The translations under genes and the position numbers were made by a program. The notes beneath the pieces are model-generated. The model was not told where the DNA came from, did not search any database, and worked only from the letters and a program-made list of their open reading frames with translations. DNA of 7,386 nucleotides from Candidatus Hydrogenedentota bacterium (GTDB taxonomy: Bacteria; Hydrogenedentota; Hydrogenedentia; Hydrogenedentales; CAITNO01), in NCBI GenBank assembly GCA_022710255.1, contig JAKLHG010000188.1, positions 1 to 7,386 on the forward strand, read 5' to 3'. Every line of letters starts with the position of its first letter. The first letter of the stretch is position 1. Below, piece after piece: positions 5,989 through 7,386 of the stretch.

Positions 5989-7386
5989 CTACCGATTACG
6001 GTCTCGCCGTGACCGGTCGTGGTTGTGGTCATCCCTTCTGGGTCGGTCATCCCTTCTGGGCCGATCATTGCGTCTGTTGCCCTGGCCGCCGTCGCGGGAG
6101 GGCTGAGATTGATACCCTTCCGGGGCCGGCTGTACTTGGCCCAGTTCACGGTCCGCAGCGATCTTGGACAGGTTCACTCGCCCCATCTGGTCGATTTCAA
6201 TAACCTTGATTTGAATTTCATCGCCTACATTGACAATATCGGTGACGTTGTTCACACGGTAATCCGCCAGTTCCGAAATATGGACCATGCCTTCTTTATT
6301 GCCGATGACGGTGCAGAAGGCGCCGAAGTTCATAATGCGGGTGACCCGGCCCGTGTAAATCTTACCGACCTCCACGTCCGCAACAATTTCCTGGATGAGC
6401 TCGATGGCGGCATCGGCGGCTTCCTTGTTGGTCGCGGCGATGTTGACGGTGCCGTCGTCTTCGATTTCGATTTCTGCACCAGTCTCGCTTTGTATCTGCC
6501 GGATGACCTTGCCGCCGGGTCCGATGACTTCACGAATCTTGTCTGGATGGATCTTGATGGTGAAAATACGGGGCGCGTAGGGGGAAAGGTCGGGCCTGGG
6601 TTCCTCAATGGCTGCATTCATGATGCCCAGAATATGCTCGCGTCCGGCCCGCGCCTGTTCCATAGCCTGTTTCATGACTTCCCGTGACAGCCCTTTCACC
6701 TTGGTATCCATCTGAAATGCGGTGATGCCCTTCGCGGTGCCGCAGACCTTGAAATCCATGTCGCCCAAATGGTCTTCATCACCGAGGATATCGGTGAGGA
6801 TGCGCACTTCATCGCCTTCTTTGATAAGGCCCATGGCAATACCGGCGACAGGCGCTTTGATGGGAATGCCCGCGGCCATCATGCTCAGTGACCCGCCGCA
6901 CACCGTCGCCATGGAGCTGGAGCCGTTGCTTTCGGTGATGTCTGAAACAATGCGGACGGTGTAGGGAAAGCTTTTCTCATCGGTCTGGTCGTACCGTTCG
7001 GGGTGGAGGAAGGGAAGCATGCACTCGAGCGCGCGTTCCGCCAGTTTCCCGTGTCCTACTTCACGCCGGCCGGGGCCCGCGATGCGGCGTACTTCACCCA
7101 CCGACCACGCCGGAAAATTGTAATGCAGGAAGAAGCGGCGGAACTCATCACCTGTCAATTCATCGAGACGCATTTCATCACGGCTGGTGCCCAGGGTCGT
7201 CGCCACAATCGCCTGGGTTTCCCCGCGGGTAAACAGGGCGCTGCCATGCACCCGCGGCAGTATGTCCAGTTCAATTGTAATGGGACGCACTTCGTCCAGA
7301 CGGCGCCCGTCCATGCGTATGTTGGTGTCCACGACGGACCGGCGCATAATGCTTTTCTTGAGGTCTGCGTACACTTCTTCGATCTG
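5989..7386 (-). CDS. pnp: Polynucleotide phosphorylase, C-terminal two thirds (5' end outside window)
   Basis: PNPase is a trimeric cytoplasmic 3'-to-5' exoribonuclease that degrades RNA with phosphate to nucleoside diphosphates. The visible 465 residues continue past the right edge (QIEE...), so the GTG at 7374 is internal. Numbering from the edge, the second RNase PH domain spans about 15-235, with FFLHYNFP (85-92), GPGRREVGHG (104-113), TESNGSSSMA (151-160, phosphate site) and GDEDHLGDMD (202-211, catalytic Asp pair). The KH domain has I-GPGG (288-292). The S1 domain spans about 339-409 (GRVTRIMNFGAFC...GMVHISEL). The first RNase PH domain is missing only because the window ends. A short insertion (HPERYDQTDEK, 128-138) precedes FPYT compared with E. 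coli. The tail (427-465) is Arg/Asp/Asn-rich, probably disordered, and may bind RNA or partners. The gene ends with TAG and a strong terminator. Identification is certain. Confidence 0.98.
   Translation of the reverse strand, partial: QIEEVYADLKKSIMRRSVVDTNIRMDGRRLDEVRPITIELDILPRVHGSALFTRGETQAIVATTLGTSRDEMRLDELTGDEFRRFFLHYNFPAWSVGEVRRIAGPGRREVGHGKLAERALECMLPFLHPERYDQTDEKSFPYTVRIVSDITESNGSSSMATVCGGSLSMMAAGIPIKAPVAGIAMGLIKEGDEVRILTDILGDEDHLGDMDFKVCGTAKGITAFQMDTKVKGLSREVMKQAMEQARAGREHILGIMNAAIEEPRPDLSPYAPRIFTIKIHPDKIREVIGPGGKVIRQIQSETGAEIEIEDDGTVNIAATNKEAADAAIELIQEIVADVEVGKIYTGRVTRIMNFGAFCTVIGNKEGMVHISELADYRVNNVTDIVNVGDEIQIKVIEIDQMGRVNLSKIAADRELGQVQPAPEGYQSQPSRDGGQGNRRNDRPRRDDRPRRDDHNHDRSRRDRNR
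6027..6062 (-). repeat. 18-nt tandem repeat in the pnp tail
   Basis: Two adjacent 18-nt copies, identical except for one base (T at 6043 versus C at 6061), encode the repeated hexapeptide RPRRDD in the Arg/Asp-rich tail of PNPase. The near identity at DNA level points to recent slippage or expansion in a disordered tail. Confidence 0.8.

Overview
This window is ordinary chromosomal DNA from a moderately GC-rich bacterium with a Gram-negative type envelope: one gene encodes a lipoprotein and another an exported GLUG-repeat protein. It carries parts or all of six protein genes. I found no RNA gene, CRISPR array, insertion sequence or phage gene. From memory, the exported protein's tail (an EF-hand-like loop followed by a WQ/YAIRAAYLW/PPLCW stretch) resembles tails of surface proteins in Candidatus Hydrogenedentes and related PVC/FCB-side lineages. 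That placement is an inference and was not searched.

Left part. The 3' portion of chorismate synthase (aroC, +) enters from outside and ends at 770. Convergent to it is a large exported GLUG-repeat protein (-, 868-2838). This protein is built from two copies of a roughly 270-300 residue unit plus a short C-terminal EF-hand/dockerin-like domain. Its best start is a TTG behind a good Shine-Dalgarno sequence, not the upstream ATG at 2952, which lies on top of a likely -10 box.

Middle. A divergent region of about 310 nt (2839-3147) holds candidate promoters for both flanking genes and a 25-nt inverted repeat. To its right is a + strand lipoprotein gene (3148-4170). Its product appears to consist of three tandem secretin/TonB N-terminus (STN)-like modules with no barrel domain. 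It may be translated from a nearly leaderless mRNA.

Right part. On the - strand, in transcription order, lie pnp (polynucleotide phosphorylase, 5' end outside the window), a strong hairpin terminator, an M16-family zinc peptidase, and dut (dUTPase), whose start codon overlaps the peptidase stop. The order pnp - M16 peptidase - dut is, to my knowledge, a widespread bacterial arrangement, so this block is conserved housekeeping DNA. The more unusual material is the GLUG protein, the triple-STN lipoprotein and an apparent lineage-specific insertion in chorismate synthase. Nothing in the window makes a convincing case for a new multi-gene system.
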